The notes: generated by a model not told the origin, from the sequence alone. Numbered from the stretch's first letter, positions 52,620 through 62,449 are shown. The stretch: 64,000 nt of DNA from Corynebacterium tuberculostearicum (GCF_016127015.1 NZ_CP065972.1:1426001-1490000); one strand, 5' to 3'. Program-made: numbers and translations.

Positions 52620-54194
52620 CTAGTCGCTTCTAGAGGCTGCAGAGGCGTTTCCTAAAATCAAGAGTTCGGCAGCTACCAGCGGATCTTTGAGGTCTAGCTC
52701 GAGGATCTCTGCGATTTCTTCCATGCGGCGCCGCACAGTATGGCGGTGGGTTTCCAGTTCTTCGGCAGTATGAGAAATATTGCCGCCATTGCGCAGGAAA
52801 GCCTCTAGAGTGTAGGCGAAATCGGTACGGTTGCCGGCATCAATTTCCTCCAGCCTTCCCCAAGTCTCTTTTACGCGGTAGTCAATAGCACTGCGTACTT
52901 GAACATCGCCAAGCCAATTCAGAGATTTGGCTTCGGGACCGACCAGCGTTCCCGCCTGAAGCCCAAAGACTACGCGTTGTAGTTCTTCCACCACAGTTTC
53001 GTTCAGATCAGACCACAAGAGTGGAACTCCCACGGCGATGCGCTGGGTGGTGCGCAATCCTAGAAATAGCTCTCGAATATTTTCCACACTGCGGGTACCC
53101 CGGAAGATGAGGAAGGATGTGGTGGAGTCGATAGGCAGGGCAAAAAGCATGCGCCCATAGCTGGCGAGTCGCTGATCTAGATTGCGCATAAACCGGTGGT
53201 GCCCCTGGGGCGATTTTGATTTCACCAGTACTGGCCGCACCCGTCCATCCGCATCGCCTACGTGGTGAAAGATCCGCTGCATTGAGTCTTGGTCTTTCGA
53301 AAGCCCAATTTGGATAGCAATAGCAAGGGAATTGAGCTCCTGCTGCATCGTGCGCAATTCCCGCGGGCGGGTGATGATGAGCTCTGCCAAGCCAGCAGCA
53401 TGTTTGAGCGCGGTGCGATCATGCGAGCTGAAAAGATGTGGAGCAGCCGCAATCAGACCATAGATGCGGCCTCCTTGGGGCTGCAGCCGCTGGGCAATGA
53501 CATTGTATGAGCCATACTGGGCGGCGATGCCAAATTTTCTTTTACTCGTTTCTTCCACAATGGGGCGATAATCCAACTCCTCGGCCCCTGGTATCCCAGC
53601 TTGGGCAGCGATTCGTCCATCCAGATCGACGAGGCACATATGGGCCTGCAGAGCTTGCGCTGTGCGCGATATTAGTTCTGGCAATCCCTGGGCAGCGGCC
53701 TCATTGAGTAACTGTTGCCGTTCTAAAAGCTCCGCATGGGCTAGGTCGCGCTGACGTATCACTTCACGGTGTAGCGCTGCCTGCAAAGAGATAAACGGGG
53801 TCTCCAGTGGGACAATGAATAAGGATATCTCTGCTTCCTTGGCGGCGTCGATCATAGCTGAAGGAACCTCATCAAAAGCAATGCCTAGGCCGAAGCCAAT
53901 GCCGGCTACACCGGCTTCGGCAAGCTTGCGTGCATAAAGAGGAAGCTCTTGTGGCGTGTGCGCGAAGGCAATACCCGTAAGTAAGACCACGGAACCTGCG
54001 CCGATGAATTCGCGCGGGTCAACGAGCTCACAAGGGTGAATAGCAGAGAATTTCCGCCCAGAATCGTGAACCTTTTCCAGGTTTAGTCCTTTTTGGGCCA
54101 ATAGCCACGACAAGGACAGATCGATGTCTGGCCTAGTGAGATCGGCTGCACCGCGTACATCTGAATCGGTGCCTACTACGTTGAGTGAAACCAT
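52620..54194 (-). CDS. PucR-family transcriptional regulator
   Basis: A 524-residue regulator. An N-terminal PucR-type sensing domain (about 10-130) is followed by a GAF-like region (residues ~165-280, LISRTAQALQAHMCLVDLDGRIAA), and the C-terminal PucR helix-turn-helix NISHTAEELETHRHTVRRRMEEIAEILE lies near 476-503. The ATG at 54194 has GGAGG upstream; a start at 54215 is possible. It is divergent from the aminotransferase gene and most likely activates it. In C. glutamicum a PucR-type GabR controls gabTDP, a similar layout. Confidence 0.9.
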   Translation of the reverse strand: MVSLNVVGTDSDVRGAADLTRPDIDLSLSWLLAQKGLNLEKVHDSGRKFSAIHPCELVDPREFIGAGSVVLLTGIAFAHTPQELPLYARKLAEAGVAGIGFGLGIAFDEVPSAMIDAAKEAEISLFIVPLETPFISLQAALHREVIRQRDLAHAELLERQQLLNEAAAQGLPELISRTAQALQAHMCLVDLDGRIAAQAGIPGAEELDYRPIVEETSKRKFGIAAQYGSYNVIAQRLQPQGGRIYGLIAAAPHLFSSHDRTALKHAAGLAELIITRPRELRTMQQELNSLAIAIQIGLSKDQDSMQRIFHHVGDADGRVRPVLVKSKSPQGHHRFMRNLDQRLASYGRMLFALPIDSTTSFLIFRGTRSVENIRELFLGLRTTQRIAVGVPLLWSDLNETVVEELQRVVFGLQAGTLVGPEAKSLNWLGDVQVRSAIDYRVKETWGRLEEIDAGNRTDFAYTLEAFLRNGGNISHTAEELETHRHTVRRRMEEIAEILELDLKDPLVAAELLILGNASAASRSD

Positions 54195-54323
54195 AGCCCG
54201 CCCCTCCACATCCATACTGTCTAAGTTTTTCTCCTCAATTCACCACACTGTCTATATCGCATATTACATCGTTCGGTACACAATGATTCACATCACATTC
54301 TCAATAAGTACCGAAGGAGTGAC
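54195..54323. promoter_or_regulatory. pucR/gabT divergent region with repeats
   Basis: ACTGTCTA occurs at 54216 and 54247 as direct repeats 31 bp apart, about three helical turns. TTCGGTAC at 54272-54279 and GTACCGAA at 54308-54315 form an inverted repeat reaching into the GAAGGAG ribosome site of the aminotransferase gene. Both fit regulator binding, or a leader hairpin masking the site. Confidence 0.5.
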
Positions 54324-55667
54324 ATGCAAGATTTCAACCACCGGCTTCCGCAGCAGCGGAACGTGCGTACCGCTATCCCCGGGCCGCGTAGCCAAGAATT
54401 GGAGCAGCAGCGAGAGGCTGAACTCGCCCGCGGACTAGTGCCGGGCCTGCCGGCTTATATCGTCGATGGCGATGGCGGCGTTTTAGTCGATGTCGATGGA
54501 AATAGCTTTGTAGATTTCGCCTCCGGTATCGCCGTGACCACGGTAGGCGCCTCCAATGAACGAGTAGCCACCGCTGTCTCCGAGGCCGCATCGCACCTGC
54601 TTCATACGTGCTTTTTAAATGCGCCCTATGAAGGGTTTGTTGCCGTCGCCCGCAAGCTCAATGAGCTCACCCCTGGAGAGCATAAGAAGAAGAGTGCACT
54701 CTTTTCCACGGGTGCCGAAGCGATAGAAAACGCGGTAAAGATTGCCCGCAACTACACCGGTAAAAACCGCGTGGTCGTCTTTGATTCCGCCTTCCACGGC
54801 CGCACCAATCTGACGATGACCATGACCGCGAAGAATAAACCCTATAAGGCAGGATTCGGCACTCTCGCTGCAGATATTTACCGTGTGCCCGGCTCGTACC
54901 CCCTGCGCGATGGCCTAGATGGCCAACAAGCGATCGAGCGCACCATACGCGTCATCGAGCAAACAGTAGGCACCGAAGAACTCGCCGCAGTAGTCATCGA
55001 GCCCATTCAAGGCGAAGGTGGCTTTGTCGAACCCGCGGAAGGATTCCTTCCCGGGCTACAGAAGTGGTGCAAGGAGAACGGCGTCGTCTTTGTTGCCGAT
55101 GAAATTCAAGCTGGAATGTGCCGCACCGGTTCCTGGTTTGCCTGCGATAAAGAAGGGGTTGTACCGGATCTGATTACAACCGCCAAGGGCGTTGGCGGCG
55201 GCATGCCGCTTTCGGCTGTAACTGGACGAGCAGAGATCATGGACTCACCCGGTCCAGGTTCTTTGGGCGGCACCTATGCCGGCAATCCGGTGGCTTGCGC
55301 GGCCTCCCTTGCTGCCATCGAAGAGATGGAAGAAAAGAACCTCGGTGCCCGCGCGCTTGAGATTGAGGCCATCATCGGCGAGGAGCTAGAACCACTGCTG
55401 GAGCTGCCCAACGTGGCAGAGGTTCGCGGACGTGGAGCAATGATTGCCATTGAATTCGCAGACGAAAAGGGCCGTCCGGATGCTGAGCTTACCGCCCAGG
55501 TAGCCGCCGCCTGCAAGACCCAAGGGGTACTCGTCCTTACTTGCGGGCTCGACGGCAACGTCATCCGCTTGCTTCCGCCCCTAGTCATCAACGAGGAAAC
55601 TCTGCGTGATGGATTGCAGGTCCTTGCCGCAGAAATCCGCAAGAAACAATCCCCCACTCACCTCTAA
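54324..55667 (+). CDS. gabT: class-III aminotransferase, 4-aminobutyrate type
   Basis: A 447-residue PLP enzyme. The PLP lysine is in TTAKGVGGGMPL (about 290), the cofactor aspartate in VFVADEIQAGMCRTG, and the phosphate site in FSTGAEAIENAVK. It follows the GABA/ornithine/taurine aminotransferase subgroup and moves an amino group from a terminal amine to 2-oxoglutarate; 4-aminobutyrate is the best guess. No gabD (semialdehyde dehydrogenase) or gabP is next to it, so the true substrate may be different. First gene of the run; 55 bp before the monooxygenase. Confidence 0.9.
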   Translation: MQDFNHRLPQQRNVRTAIPGPRSQELEQQREAELARGLVPGLPAYIVDGDGGVLVDVDGNSFVDFASGIAVTTVGASNERVATAVSEAASHLLHTCFLNAPYEGFVAVARKLNELTPGEHKKKSALFSTGAEAIENAVKIARNYTGKNRVVVFDSAFHGRTNLTMTMTAKNKPYKAGFGTLAADIYRVPGSYPLRDGLDGQQAIERTIRVIEQTVGTEELAAVVIEPIQGEGGFVEPAEGFLPGLQKWCKENGVVFVADEIQAGMCRTGSWFACDKEGVVPDLITTAKGVGGGMPLSAVTGRAEIMDSPGPGSLGGTYAGNPVACAASLAAIEEMEEKNLGARALEIEAIIGEELEPLLELPNVAEVRGRGAMIAIEFADEKGRPDAELTAQVAAACKTQGVLVLTCGLDGNVIRLLPPLVINEETLRDGLQVLAAEIRKKQSPTHL

Positions 55668-55722
55668 CCCCTAGATACCGGCTAAAGCAGCCACTGTCAC
55701 CACCAAAGAAGGAGTACACCTC

Positions 55723-57183
55723 ATGTCTAACCCACACATTTACGATTGCATCATCCTCGGCACCGGCTACGGCGGCATTGGTATGGGAGCCCAGCTGACC
55801 AAGGATGGAACCGAAAACTACCTCATCCTGGAAGCTGCCGATGAAGTAGGCGGAGTATGGCGCGATAATACCTATCCGGGTGCTGCCTGCGATACCCAGG
55901 CACTTATCTACTGCTACTCCTATTTCCTCAACCTCGGTGTCTCGCGCATGTTTGCCGGCCAAGCCGAAATGTTGGACTACCTCAAGGCCATGGCAAAAGA
56001 GTTCAACCTCTACGAGCACATCAAGTTCAACCACCGCATCACCCGCTCCGAGTGGCTGGAGGATATGAAGGCATGGGAGGTAGAAACCGCTACCGGTGAA
56101 ACCTTCTACGGGCGTGTCTTTGTGGGAGCTTGGGGCCAGCTTTCCAAGCCAAAGATTCCTAATTTCCCAGGTCGAGAGGGCTTCAGGGGAGTACAGTTCC
56201 ATTCCGCTGAATGGGATCATTCCACTGATTTGAGCAATAAGAAAGTAGCGACCATTGGCAACGCTGCTTCTGCCGTCCAGCTCGTGCCCGAGGTAGCTAA
56301 GGTGGCCGGTCACCTCGCCGTATTCCAGCGCTCAGCCAATTACATTCTGCCGCGCAACCAGATCATCTTTAGTGAGGAAGAACTGCAGGAATTCCAAGAG
56401 AACCCGGATTCCTACCGCGCTATCCGCCAAGAAATTCACGATACCCGCGAGGCAGGATTCGAACGCACCCGCACAGGCACAGATTCTGCCGCAGAGGGCG
56501 TCGAGCAGGCGATGGAACACCTGCGCTCCCAAGTCAATGATCCCGCACTGGTAGAAAAGCTAACGCCTACCTTCGCCTTTGGCTGCAAGCGCATCCTGCG
56601 TTCGGATGACTTCTACCCCACCTTCAACCGGGAGAATGTCTCCCTAATCACCGAGGGCATTGCGGAGATTACTGAAAACGGCATCCGCACTGCCGACGGC
56701 GTGGAGCACGAGTTTGATGTCATCATCTATGCCACCGGTTTCTACTCCCAAGAATTCCAGGGCGATCTCAAAGTCATTGGCCGTGGTGGTCTAGACCTGC
56801 GCGAGCGCTGGGGTAACTCGCCTGAGGCCTACCTGGGTATGTCTGTCGACGGCTTCCCCAACTTCTTTATGCTCTACGGTCCCAATACCAACCTGAACCA
56901 TCACTCCGTAGTGGCGATGCTGGAAGAACAGGATAAATACATCAGCCAGGCGGTAGATTTCCTGCGCGATAATCCCGACAAGGTGTTGGACGTGGACCCG
57001 CAGGTACTGCGCGAGTTTAATGACCGCATCCAAGCTGAACTGCAAGATTCCGCCTTCTCCGCAGATTGTTCGTCTTGGTACAAGAACGAAGACGGCAAGG
57101 TCATCAATAACTGGTCCGGCAACGTGGCCGAGTACCAGGAACTCACCCGCGAGTTGCACGTAGATGACTATCGCGTGGCGTAA
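55723..57183 (+). CDS. flavin-dependent Baeyer-Villiger-type monooxygenase
   Basis: A 486-residue FAD/NADPH enzyme. FAD motif GTGYGGIGMGAQL is near 12-24, a second Rossmann motif ATIGNAASAVQLVPE lies about 180-194, and the Baeyer-Villiger fingerprint FRGVQFHSAEWD (FxGxxxHxxxW[P/D]) lies near 148-159. Such enzymes insert oxygen next to a ketone to give an ester or lactone. The N-terminus and the AAGGAG site support the ATG at 55723. It is followed by an esterase and, after a transporter, a dehydrogenase that could process the product. Confidence 0.92.
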   Translation: MSNPHIYDCIILGTGYGGIGMGAQLTKDGTENYLILEAADEVGGVWRDNTYPGAACDTQALIYCYSYFLNLGVSRMFAGQAEMLDYLKAMAKEFNLYEHIKFNHRITRSEWLEDMKAWEVETATGETFYGRVFVGAWGQLSKPKIPNFPGREGFRGVQFHSAEWDHSTDLSNKKVATIGNAASAVQLVPEVAKVAGHLAVFQRSANYILPRNQIIFSEEELQEFQENPDSYRAIRQEIHDTREAGFERTRTGTDSAAEGVEQAMEHLRSQVNDPALVEKLTPTFAFGCKRILRSDDFYPTFNRENVSLITEGIAEITENGIRTADGVEHEFDVIIYATGFYSQEFQGDLKVIGRGGLDLRERWGNSPEAYLGMSVDGFPNFFMLYGPNTNLNHHSVVAMLEEQDKYISQAVDFLRDNPDKVLDVDPQVLREFNDRIQAELQDSAFSADCSSWYKNEDGKVINNWSGNVAEYQELTRELHVDDYRVA

Positions 57184-57240
57184 TTCCCCATCTGCCTTCG
57201 TTCTTTTATGAGCCGAATCGTTTCCAGAAAGGAACGCTTT

Positions 57241-58233
57241 ATGTACACACAATCCGATGAATACTCCGGCCGCCCTGTGGCCGAGGATGCGTGGAAAGCG
57301 CTCGCTCCTTTCCGTGATGCTGGAGCACAGTCTTTCCATCACTTCCCCAGTCCGGAAGTCCGCGAAAGCTATATCAACTCCACCGGTGCCAATCCCCTGC
57401 ACGAAACCACCCCGCCGGAGAGCACTGACTATCCCGTGCACGATTTCCAAGTACGCGTCTATGAACCGCGAGAAGCTGCAGCACGCGAGGAGGCAACCCC
57501 AGCCATCCTCTTTATGCACGGCGGCGGGTGGCTGATGGGCAACCTGGAAACCCACGATTCAGTAGCGCGCAGATTAGCAGTGCTTACCGGTTTCCCTGTC
57601 ATTGCGGTGGATTATCGCCTCGCACCCGAGCACCCGTACCCCGCCGCCATCGATGATTGCCGCGCCGCGTACCGCTGGGTATCAGATTCTTCAGCAGAAC
57701 ATGGTCTCAACGTCGATTCCATTGCGGTCGTGGGCGATTCTGCTGGTGGCCAATTGGCGGCCGTGATGGCCAATGAGTTTAGCGGCGTGGAAGGCGTTGC
57801 CCCGCTAAGCAGCCAAGTGTTGCTCTACCCTATTACGGATTGTTCCCAACAACGCACCGAAAACGGTGCCTCCTACCAGCGCCTAGAAGCCGGCTTTCCT
57901 TTAGTGGCCGATACCATGCGGTGGTTTATCAATACTTTCATCACCGAGGAATCCCAGCGCACTGCGAAAGATCTATCACCGCTGCTGCACGAGCTTCGAG
58001 AAAACCTGCCCCCAGCACTGGTCATCACGGTAGATAACGATCCATTGGCGGATGAAGGCGGGGAATACGCGCTCAAGCTCGCCCGAGCGGGCGTGGATGT
58101 TACTTATAAGCACCTGGTGGGCTATCACCACGGGCTTTTTACCTCCGCAGGCATTATCCAGCGCGGCGAGCAAGAGCTTGCCGACGTCGCTTCTTTCCTC
58201 CGCCGCACCGCCCGCGGCTCATCCCCAAGCTAA
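57241..58233 (+). CDS. alpha/beta hydrolase, hormone-sensitive lipase family
   Basis: A 330-residue esterase. Oxyanion motif HGGG in LFMHGGGWLMG (about 93-103), nucleophile GDSAGG (166-171), acid in TVDNDPLADEGGEY (near 265) and histidine in GYHHGLF (near 297). The ATG at 57241 is chosen since AAAGGAA lies nine bases before it. It is expected to cut the ester made by the monooxygenase. No signal peptide. Confidence 0.92.
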   Translation: MYTQSDEYSGRPVAEDAWKALAPFRDAGAQSFHHFPSPEVRESYINSTGANPLHETTPPESTDYPVHDFQVRVYEPREAAAREEATPAILFMHGGGWLMGNLETHDSVARRLAVLTGFPVIAVDYRLAPEHPYPAAIDDCRAAYRWVSDSSAEHGLNVDSIAVVGDSAGGQLAAVMANEFSGVEGVAPLSSQVLLYPITDCSQQRTENGASYQRLEAGFPLVADTMRWFINTFITEESQRTAKDLSPLLHELRENLPPALVITVDNDPLADEGGEYALKLARAGVDVTYKHLVGYHHGLFTSAGIIQRGEQELADVASFLRRTARGSSPS

Positions 58234-58281
58234 GCCGCTTCTCCTTTGCCCCTATCACTTTCCTAGTAAGGAATCACTGAC

Positions 58282-59664
58282 ATGTTTAAACGTTCATTTG
58301 GCATCGCGATGGCCTTCATCGGCGTGCTTGCCGGTGCCTCCTTTGCCTCTGGCCGCGAGGCGCTGCAGTACTTCGTGGCCTTTGGCAATTGGGGCATAGT
58401 CGGTGCGGTTTGTACCGCGATTGCCATGATGGTCTCTGGCATCACCATCTTGCAGATGGGTTCTTATCACCGCGCTAAAGAACACACTTCAGTCTTTGAA
58501 GCAGTCTCCACGCCTATTGTGTCCAAACTGCTAGATTTCGGCACGCTTACCTGCCTGTTCTGCATTGGCTTTGCCATGTTTGCTGGTGCGGGTACCAACC
58601 TAAACCAGCAGTGGGGCTGGCCAGTATGGATCGGTGCGATCATCATGTTGATTTTGACCTTGCTCACCGGTCTTTTGGACGTTGATAAAGTCACCATAGC
58701 CATCGGCGCTATCACCCCACTGATTATCGCTTTATTGACCATCGGTACTTTGTACACGGTCTTTACCGCCTCCCCAGACTGGAGCCACCTCAACGAGCAG
58801 GCACAACAGATTCCCACCACTTTGCCCAATTGGTGGATCTCGGCGCTAAATAACATGGGCCTGAACGTCATTGTGGCGGTATCCATGACCATCGTCATCG
58901 GCGGCAATTTCCTTGATTCCAAAGAAGTAGGCTACGGCGGCATCATGGGCGGGCTATGCTTCCTCTTCCTCTTAGCCGTACTCGTTGGTGGCTTGTATAT
59001 CTCCATCGGTCCGGTCACCGAGGCCGAAATGCCTACCCTAGAGATGATCACGCAAATTCACCCGTGGTTGGGTATCCCGATGGCCGTAGCCATCTACGGC
59101 ATGATTTACAACACCTCGATCGGCATGTTCTATGCCTTTGCCAAGCGCTTGACCCGCAGCAAACCTCAGAACTTCTACAAGGTCTATTGCATTTCGGTGC
59201 TTATCGGCTTCGTTCTGTCCTTCATCGGCTTTGGCAACCTCATCGGCTGGGTCTATCCCATCTTGGGCTATATGGGCATCGCCATGATGTGCATCATCGG
59301 CTACGCCTGGGTCAAAAACCGCAAGGAACTAGAAAGCGAAAGCGAGCTGCGCCGCCGCGCAAGAGAGCTTCTACAAAAGCGCTTCGAAGGCGAAGAAACC
59401 CTATCCGAAGCAGAAATGCGCGAATTGGTTTCCATCGCCCGAAACTCATCGATCCCAGAGTCCGAGTTCATCGCGGAAATCATGACCGAGGTAGATGCCG
59501 AGGATCCGCACCTACAAATCCATGACGGTAAATTGCACTCGCTCATTACCGGCAAACCCCGCCCGAAAAAGCGGCGAACAACCGTTGGTGACCACACACC
59601 GCCTCGTCCCCCGCACGAGCCGTACCAAGAAACTACAACCCCAAAGCTAGAAAAGGAGCTGTAA
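58282..59664 (+). CDS. YkvI-like membrane transporter
   Basis: A 460-residue protein with about ten membrane helices (residues 5-355), related to the YkvI/COG3949 group, itself near the amino acid-polyamine transporter fold (GAGASFASGREALQYFV; IVIGGNFLDSKEVGYGG). A charged cytoplasmic tail of about 105 residues (ELESESELRRRARELL onward) ends in a proline-rich segment. Substrate unknown. It lies between the esterase and the alcohol dehydrogenase and probably imports the amine or keto compound. Confidence 0.85.
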   Translation: MFKRSFGIAMAFIGVLAGASFASGREALQYFVAFGNWGIVGAVCTAIAMMVSGITILQMGSYHRAKEHTSVFEAVSTPIVSKLLDFGTLTCLFCIGFAMFAGAGTNLNQQWGWPVWIGAIIMLILTLLTGLLDVDKVTIAIGAITPLIIALLTIGTLYTVFTASPDWSHLNEQAQQIPTTLPNWWISALNNMGLNVIVAVSMTIVIGGNFLDSKEVGYGGIMGGLCFLFLLAVLVGGLYISIGPVTEAEMPTLEMITQIHPWLGIPMAVAIYGMIYNTSIGMFYAFAKRLTRSKPQNFYKVYCISVLIGFVLSFIGFGNLIGWVYPILGYMGIAMMCIIGYAWVKNRKELESESELRRRARELLQKRFEGEETLSEAEMRELVSIARNSSIPESEFIAEIMTEVDAEDPHLQIHDGKLHSLITGKPRPKKRRTTVGDHTPPRPPHEPYQETTTPKLEKEL

Positions 59665-59670
59665 TCCATC

Positions 59671-60789
59671 ATGACTGAATCCCTGCAGATCAAAGGCGCC
59701 GTTCTCGAACGCTCTGATGCCCCACGCCCTTATGCGGACTCGCAGCCGCTGACAATCAGCGATCTCGAGCTCACCGCCCCTGGCGAGGGCGAAATCCTCG
59801 TAAAAATCACCGCGGCCGGCTTGTGCCATTCCGATCTATCGGTGGTCAACAACAACCGTCCGCGCCCACTGCCTATGCTGCTAGGCCACGAATCCGCCGG
59901 CGTGGTTGAGACAGTTGGGCCCAATGTCACCACCGTCAGTGAAGGCGACCACGTGGTCATGACTTTCCTGCCACGCTGCGGCGAGTGTGCGGGGTGCAAA
60001 ACCAATGGCAAGATGCCCTGTGAGGTAGGCTCCAAATCCAATGGCGAGGGCACACTCATCCGCGGTACCCGCCACCTCACCCGCAATGGCGAGGTAGTCC
60101 AACATCATCTAGGCGTTTCCGGGTTTGCCACCCACGCGGTGGTATCCGAACTTTCCGTAGTACCCATTGGCAAGGATGTCCCGGCCGATATTGCTGCCAT
60201 CTTTGGTTGCGCCATCCTCACCGGCGGCGGGGCGGTACTCAACGAGGTTAAGCCCGGTCCGGAGGACACCATCGCCGTCGTAGGCCTTGGCGGCGTAGGC
60301 ATGTCCGCCGTGATTACCGCTGCGGCACTGGGCGTCAAGGAAATCGTGGGCATCGATATGCAGCCGGATAAGCTAGAAAAAGCCCGCGAGCTGGGTGCTA
60401 CCTCTGCCATGTCCGCGGAGGAAGCAGAAGCCTCCGGGAAACGATTTAGTGCCGTGATTGAAGCAGCCGGCCACCCCAAGGCTTTAGAGACGGCCTATAA
60501 GATCACCGCTCCTGGTGGCCTCACCGTTACTGTTGGCCTGCCGGCCCCACATTCCGTCAGCGAAATTGACCCTCTCGTCATGACCAGTCAGGCACGCCGC
60601 CTGCACGGTTGCTACCTCGGTTCTTCGGTGCCAGCTACCGATATTCCGAAATACGAGCAGCTCTGGCGCGAAGGAAAGCTCAACGCCGAGGGTCTCATTT
60701 CTTCCCATATCAAGCTCGAAGATATCAACACGGCAATGGATAACCTCAGCGATGGGCTAGCACTGCGCCAAATCATCGAATTTGACTAG
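59671..60789 (+). CDS. zinc-dependent alcohol dehydrogenase
   Basis: A 372-residue NAD(P)-dependent medium-chain dehydrogenase. Catalytic zinc ligands C52 (GLCHSDL) and H73 (LGHESAG); structural zinc cysteines C103, C106, C109, C117 (CGECAGC, later PCE). The Rossmann motif is VVGLGGVGMSAVI near 205-217. It oxidises alcohols to aldehydes. The ATG is seven bases after the transporter stop, with AAGGAG inside that gene, so the two are coupled. Confidence 0.93.
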   Translation: MTESLQIKGAVLERSDAPRPYADSQPLTISDLELTAPGEGEILVKITAAGLCHSDLSVVNNNRPRPLPMLLGHESAGVVETVGPNVTTVSEGDHVVMTFLPRCGECAGCKTNGKMPCEVGSKSNGEGTLIRGTRHLTRNGEVVQHHLGVSGFATHAVVSELSVVPIGKDVPADIAAIFGCAILTGGGAVLNEVKPGPEDTIAVVGLGGVGMSAVITAAALGVKEIVGIDMQPDKLEKARELGATSAMSAEEAEASGKRFSAVIEAAGHPKALETAYKITAPGGLTVTVGLPAPHSVSEIDPLVMTSQARRLHGCYLGSSVPATDIPKYEQLWREGKLNAEGLISSHIKLEDINTAMDNLSDGLALRQIIEFD

Positions 60790-60812
60790 ACCCTTGGTTC
60801 CTGGCTCCTCCC

Positions 60813-60847
60813 GCGCCCCGCGCCAGTTCATTCCCGGCGCGGGGCGC
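60813..60847 (+). terminator. GC-rich hairpin between the dehydrogenase and permease genes
   Basis: A perfect 12-bp stem GCGCCCCGCGCC/GGCGCGGGGCGC with an 11-nt loop. Without a T-run it may reduce, rather than stop, reading into the permease gene, or it may set the 3' end of the dehydrogenase message. Confidence 0.6.
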
Positions 60848-60916
60848 ATCTCTACCTAGCCATGTAGCTGCCCATGCTTGTGGACTCTGCTCGCCCGCTA
60901 CAGAAAGAAGCGTCCC

Positions 60917-62449
60917 ATGTCTGAAGAAAAGAAGACTTCCCAAGGCCACGCCTCGTCCACGTCTCAATCCCCCAATGGAATCGGCACTCCTTCTCCGCAC
61001 TGGAAAGCGGGACCATTTGAGGTCCGCCTACCATTTATTCATTACCGCTTGGAATTGCCGGACTTTGGCCAAGGTCTTTTCATGTGCGTCGTAGATCTAG
61101 GAGCCATCCCACTGATGACAGAGGCGCTAGGCATGCCCTATCAAGTGGCCCTGGCGGTGGTAATACTTAATGGCCTGCTCTACCTGACTCACCACCTACT
61201 TGGTGATCCTGTCGTACCCGGTTGGATCACCCCTGCTATTCCGCTGCTGACACTCTATGTGCAATCTTTCCCAGAAGGCACGGAGCGCATTTGGGCACTC
61301 ATTAGTTTCCAACTTTTGCTCGGATTATTTTCTTTAACGCTAGGAATTACCGGCTGGGCAGCAAAGGTAGTGCGCTTAATCCCCTCGGGTATGCGCTCCG
61401 GCATCGTACTTGGTGCGGGCATTGCGGCCATCATTTCCGTATTCGAGGAAGGCGGGCGCTTCCATAGCTTCCCGGTGTCCATTACCGTCGCGGTGGCAGT
61501 GGCCTTCTTCTTGATGTACTCGCGCGCCTTTGCCCAGCTGCGCCATAAAGCTGCTGGTTGGCGGTTTATAGCCTCACTTGGCATCCTGCCTGCCATTTTC
61601 GTGGCCATTTTTATTGCGCCGCTGGCTGGTGAGGCACCGTGGCCGGACGTCGAGTGGGGCTTTTCCCAACCGGATGTTGTCTCATTGTGGAGCCATTACA
61701 CCGTCTTTGGCGTCGGCCTTCCCCCGGCGCATATGTTCCTTAGCGCTATTCCCACCGTACTTGCCGCCTATATCGTGGTCTTTGGCGATGTCCTGCAGGC
61801 CAATGCCGTGCTCAAAGAGGCCGATCATGTCCGCACCGATGAAGCCCTGGTCTATAACCCTTCGCGCGCTCACCTGCTCTTTGGCGGCCGGAATATGCTC
61901 ATGTCCATCTTTGGCCCGGACGTTGCCATGTGTGGGCCGCTCTGGGCAGCAATGCACGTTGTCATTGTGGAGCGCTATAAGCAAGGCCAACGCGCCATGC
62001 GCTCTATTTTTGGCGGGGCAGGTTCCTTCCGCTGGGGTTCTATTACCGGTCTTTTCCTATTGCCCATTACCTCCTTTGTGGAGCCCATCCTCCCCGTAGG
62101 TCTTGCGTTGACCCTGATTATCCAGGGGTTTGTCTCGGTACGCGTGGGCATCATGGAGTCCAAAAATCAAAAGGATTTGGGCATAGCCGGGGTGACCGCA
62201 GGCGTGCTTGCTACGCAGGGCGCCGCGTGGGGTTTTGCAGCCGGCATCGTCATGGTGCTGGTGGTCTATGGCAAGGCAATGTTTAAAGATGAACGCGATG
62301 GCACCATCCGCACCTTCGACGAAATCGATCCTAAAGAAGGCTTTTCCGACGCCCAGGCTGACTTCACCGAGCTAGCAGAGCTTAACGACGTCACCGGCAA
62401 CGCCAACCCCACTCCCCCTCAGACGCGCAGCAAGCAAAGGGAGGATTAA
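60917..62449 (+). CDS. NCS2/SLC23-like permease
   Basis: A 510-residue integral membrane protein with about 12 helices and a fold like nucleobase-ascorbate transporters; it may belong to the DUF3360 subgroup. Segments LFMCVVDLGAIPLMTEALG and LIPSGMRSGIVLGAGIAAI match, the latter resembling the NCS2 substrate loop. The N- and C-terminal tails are charged. The ATG at 60917 is chosen because its site GAAAGAAG is close and the upstream residues look random. Substrate unknown. Confidence 0.82.
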   Translation: MSEEKKTSQGHASSTSQSPNGIGTPSPHWKAGPFEVRLPFIHYRLELPDFGQGLFMCVVDLGAIPLMTEALGMPYQVALAVVILNGLLYLTHHLLGDPVVPGWITPAIPLLTLYVQSFPEGTERIWALISFQLLLGLFSLTLGITGWAAKVVRLIPSGMRSGIVLGAGIAAIISVFEEGGRFHSFPVSITVAVAVAFFLMYSRAFAQLRHKAAGWRFIASLGILPAIFVAIFIAPLAGEAPWPDVEWGFSQPDVVSLWSHYTVFGVGLPPAHMFLSAIPTVLAAYIVVFGDVLQANAVLKEADHVRTDEALVYNPSRAHLLFGGRNMLMSIFGPDVAMCGPLWAAMHVVIVERYKQGQRAMRSIFGGAGSFRWGSITGLFLLPITSFVEPILPVGLALTLIIQGFVSVRVGIMESKNQKDLGIAGVTAGVLATQGAAWGFAAGIVMVLVVYGKAMFKDERDGTIRTFDEIDPKEGFSDAQADFTELAELNDVTGNANPTPPQTRSKQRED

